In this document: positions 60,881 to 64,000 of the stretch, piece after piece
Layout: the number at the start of each line of letters is the position of its first letter
Position numbering within the stretch: the stretch's first letter is position 1
Origin: Neckera pumila
Taxonomy: Eukaryota; Streptophyta; Bryopsida; Hypnales; Neckeraceae
Reading direction: 5' to 3'
Length of the DNA stretch: 64,000 bases
NCBI GenBank assembly: GCA_963969595.1
Contig: OZ018408.1
Coordinates: 21,883,823 to 21,947,822, forward strand
Position numbers and translations under genes: made by a program
The notes under the pieces: model-generated
Told to the model about the DNA's origin: nothing
What the model saw: only the letters and a program-made list of their open reading frames with translations
Databases searched by the model: none

Positions 60881-63800
60881 AGAATTCTGGTGCAATTTGG
60901 CTCTAAAAAGCCAAACAAAAAAAACCTGAGTAGGATGCCACTTATTGCAAAGCTACAGTGAGGAATCAAAAAATTTCCTCGAAAGGAAAATGGATTTGGC
61001 ATTGAATCCAAGTTGTTTTACATTTGTTGAAAAGCTTCATAGAATTAGTTATGAAATTTTGAAGTTTAAATACAGTAGTGAAACTTGTAAGTTGTTGATG
61101 CAATGAGAAAAAAAAATATAATTCTACATTACAGGACGTTTTGGAGCCCATGAGCTTTATAGACCGGGCCTACTTTACCCTCAAGTGCTTCAAGAAAGAC
61201 AACAAGCCCAATTTCAGAAAGCTTAATAAGTAACATTTTCTCCTCTAAAATATTTAGGTCATTTATTCATACGGATCATCCTTTTTATTTTTTATTTTTG
61301 TTTTTGATGTACGCCATTCTTTCTTCTTTCCATTAATATATTACCGTTCCTAGTAGTCTAAGTTGGTAAATAGTATTTCTAAAAGCAAGTGCTAGAATTG
61401 TTGGGATATAATTTATTTTAAATTGTGTAGAAAAAAATCGAATCTCTTTATTTTTAGGCATCTATCAAATTACATTTGCCAACTTTGATAATTACACAAG
61501 AAGGAATGCCAACCATGACTACCACATACGGACATATGGTATACTATCTTTTTTTGCTTCTTCTACAAATACAAATTTGATGATACACCATGTGAATGAG
61601 GTGAATCTATAGCACATGCAAGAAAAAAAAGACACAAGGTATGAGTATCTTAAAGCAATATTTTTTTTGGTCTAGTTATCTTAGTGGTCAAATGACCAAT
61701 TTTTTAGATAAAATTGTTTGTAAACTTAAGACAAAAGCATAGGATCTTGAAGTTCATATTGAAAATGAGATTGGATAGAATGTAACCATAGGATCTTGTA
61801 GTTCAAATTGAAAGTGAGCACCTCAAAAAAATTCAAATTATTTGACCACATAGTTTTGTAGGTATTTGATTTTGAAGTTTGATTTGGGTTAATAGAAAAC
61901 ACGGCAATGCACTTTGAATGAGCATATCTTAGTGAGAATAATTTAATTGATTGAGCTTTCATATTTAGTACTCCGTAAAAGACAATAAATTTCAGAACGT
62001 TCGTCTAAAATTTCACAATATTCTAGTCATTTTGCAATTTTGGTGGAGCTTGCAATGCACAAAGGTCATTGAAATGAGAGTAGTATTTGTAGGAAAATTA
62101 ACAATGGGCACACTTGTCTTCTCTTTGAGTTACTTCGATCTATCTTTTTTGAACTAGGCAGCAATCGCATTAGTTGGTTGACTTTTCAATTCATGCCCAA
62201 ACTCAACCAAGAAACCATGAGCCCTGCATTATACTACACTTAATTTTTAAAATTTGACAAGGCGGAGTTTAACTTGGAATTTGATGAAACTCCCGCCATT
62301 GGATTCATAATGCAATCTATTTTCTAAAAACATGTTTTATGAAAAAAAATTCAAAATTTGAGAATGGGAAGCTCAAAAAAGAGGAGCAGCGACTTGGGTC
62401 ATTTGGAGTTGAGTATGTTAGATGTGTCAACTATCTTTAAAATACTGGAATCCAGTTAACCAACGTTCAAGCTTACCTATGCAATTATCAAATAATTCAA
62501 AATTGTACACTTCCATATATATGTAAACAAATATGAGTCAAACTTTGCTCACCGAATCAGGCAAGGTCCAAAAATTACTTTTTTTTTCTTAACGTCAATT
62601 GACAACAACAAGGACTCACAACTTACATAGCAAAAGTTCTCAAAAGAAATTCCACAAATTACCATAGAAGTATACTACACCTTGGTATGCTGTGACTTTT
62701 CTTAATAATATTCCTTTTGACTCAATGCATTCAACTGAATCATTCAGCTTTTGTCAATTTCGAGGGCAATTGTTTGTGAAACGGACCCCAGTCCCGCCTT
62801 GTCCGGGTCAAACGATTAGTTCTTTTTACATAGATTAACCTTATATTCTATGCTCATCAAATGCATCAAATGTATTCAACTTCACATTGAAACGGAAAGT
62901 GCTCCAAAACTATAAATTCTCAACCGTACAACAAGGATAGCTCATCATTTGGGTGCACCTAATTTTTGAAATTTTTGCCACCTGATTCCAAGAGCAGCAC
63001 TCCAGATTCTCGTTTCTTCAAGCTCTCCGACGTGCAACAGACGAAGACTTAATAAGACTCATCACAAAGTCAGTCACACTCCCTGCAGGAGGCCGGTTCT
63101 CCGTCCACCCATCAAGGAAAGCGCAAAGCCCGCCCTTGTCGTGAAGACTAACCGCACAAATAAGTTAATACCTCCACAGTCCGCACTCCCTGTGAATCCC
63201 ATACACGGAATGCACGTGCAATGGCGTGTCCGTCCTGAGTCCTGATGAGTCCTAACCAACAGCAGAAGGGTGAAACCTGTGGCGCAGCTTTACTGGGGGT
63301 CACGAGTGTCTGAGCGATCGCTAGATTGACGCCGCTACAGTTATCGAAATGCAGATGAACCGATCTAGACCCTCACAGACGCCGGCTAACCGCGGTTTAC
63401 TGACTATTTAGTGACGGAGTAACGGAGCAGGCCTTTTTTCATTATAACGCTCCTGACAACACCACTGACGTCTTCCGGAGGCATTGCAGATTTTTAGAAC
63501 ATGACTCATCAGTCAGGAAGTTTGCTAAAACTGTTTTTGTTTGCATTCGAAACCGACTAATTCAAACTTACTGTTACTGCCGGTTTGCTAAAAGGCAGTA
63601 ATTAATTGTCACTTTGTCAGTGCTAAGAATGGGGGAAAGTGAATTGGTGTACTTATTAATAAGATACTGAGAATTTCTTGAAGAGGTGCGGAGTAATAAA
63701 TGGAGGTCCCTGCTGGTCAGGTCACGGACTCGCTGTTCGCGTGCGCAGCGAGATCGCGGTACTGCGAGTACGTGGAGCCAGGATGACTATTTTAGTGAGA

Positions 63801-64000
63801 TGAAGCTATTTGGGTTTAGTTCGTTTTCAATGTTTTGTTCGGTTTCATTTGGAAAAAAGTGGAAGATTGTCTTGAAAACGAAGACTTTTTCTGGAGAACT
63901 CAAGGTTCGGAAAGTGTGGAAAATGTAATAATTGAAATATTTTCTTGAAAGAATTAGGTTCTGTAATTATGTTAATCCTTCGGGAGGACATTCCATGGTC
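60881..64000. other. Right-end intergenic region
   Basis: AT-rich to about 62900, then more GC-rich from 62980 to 63800. No coding exon was recognised. The GC rise in the last kilobase resembles the promoter/5' flanks of the genes to the left and may mark a gene beyond the window. Confidence 0.35.

Noticed and set aside
1..64000. CRISPR arrays, bacterial operons, phage or plasmid genes
   Set aside because: Spliced plant genes and eukaryotic MITEs dominate. The only regular arrays are tandem satellites without unique spacers.

Overview
The window looks like nuclear DNA of a land plant. Five intron-rich genes stand out by homology, all on the minus strand: a quiescin-type sulfhydryl oxidase (QSOX), an organellar ribosomal protein L11 methyltransferase (PrmA), plastid UDP-glucose pyrophosphorylase 3 (UGP3, sulfolipid pathway), an ILR1-like auxin-conjugate amidohydrolase, and an FBH/AKS-type bHLH transcription factor. 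Most introns are short, about 75-500 bp, with the longest near 900 bp. Exons are moderately GC-rich and lie in strongly AT-rich intergenic DNA. Compact genes in an AT-rich, MITE-rich background would fit a bryophyte or another non-seed plant, but the lineage is my inference and is not proven here. All five genes could be joined exon by exon into reading frames that stay in phase to the stop.

Layout: 0-7.5 kb is AT-rich DNA with old transposon copies. 7.5-10.3 kb holds short inverted-repeat elements. 10.5-16.0 kb is QSOX. 16.6-19.4 kb is a cluster of MITEs including a foldback element. 20.1-23.4 kb is PrmA. 24.7-26.5 kb is a transposon nested in a transposon. 28.1-29.6 kb is another composite. 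29.6-33.4 kb is featureless AT-rich DNA. 34.3-40.3 kb is UGP3 and 40.3-42.1 kb its GC-rich upstream region. 42.1-49.6 kb is a dense repeat block (TTAA elements, a Stowaway, a CATTAG element, an 85-bp tandem array, a TTTG microsatellite). 51.6-54.9 kb is the amidohydrolase. 55.5-57.4 kb is the bHLH gene with a long GC-rich upstream region. 59.4-60.9 kb is a rearranged repeat. 61-64 kb holds nothing I recognise.

The most striking non-genic signal is a set of non-autonomous elements that sit in TTAA duplications and begin CCC. They fall into about 0.92-kb types A and B, a 744-bp foldback form, and a separate 222-bp family. TTAA plus CCC termini are the hallmark of piggyBac-superfamily transposition, which to my knowledge is not a standard component of land-plant genomes. 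One copy sits inside another exactly at a TTAA, and sister copies give an empty-site test for a second, TA-targeting element.

The genes do not form a functional cluster. They are single nuclear genes of housekeeping, lipid, hormone and transcription pathways. Notable gene-level oddities are a Leu in place of the first Cys of the QSOX thioredoxin CxxC, a duplicated 29-residue exon end in the bHLH gene, and no ATG in the open N-terminal extension of PrmA.
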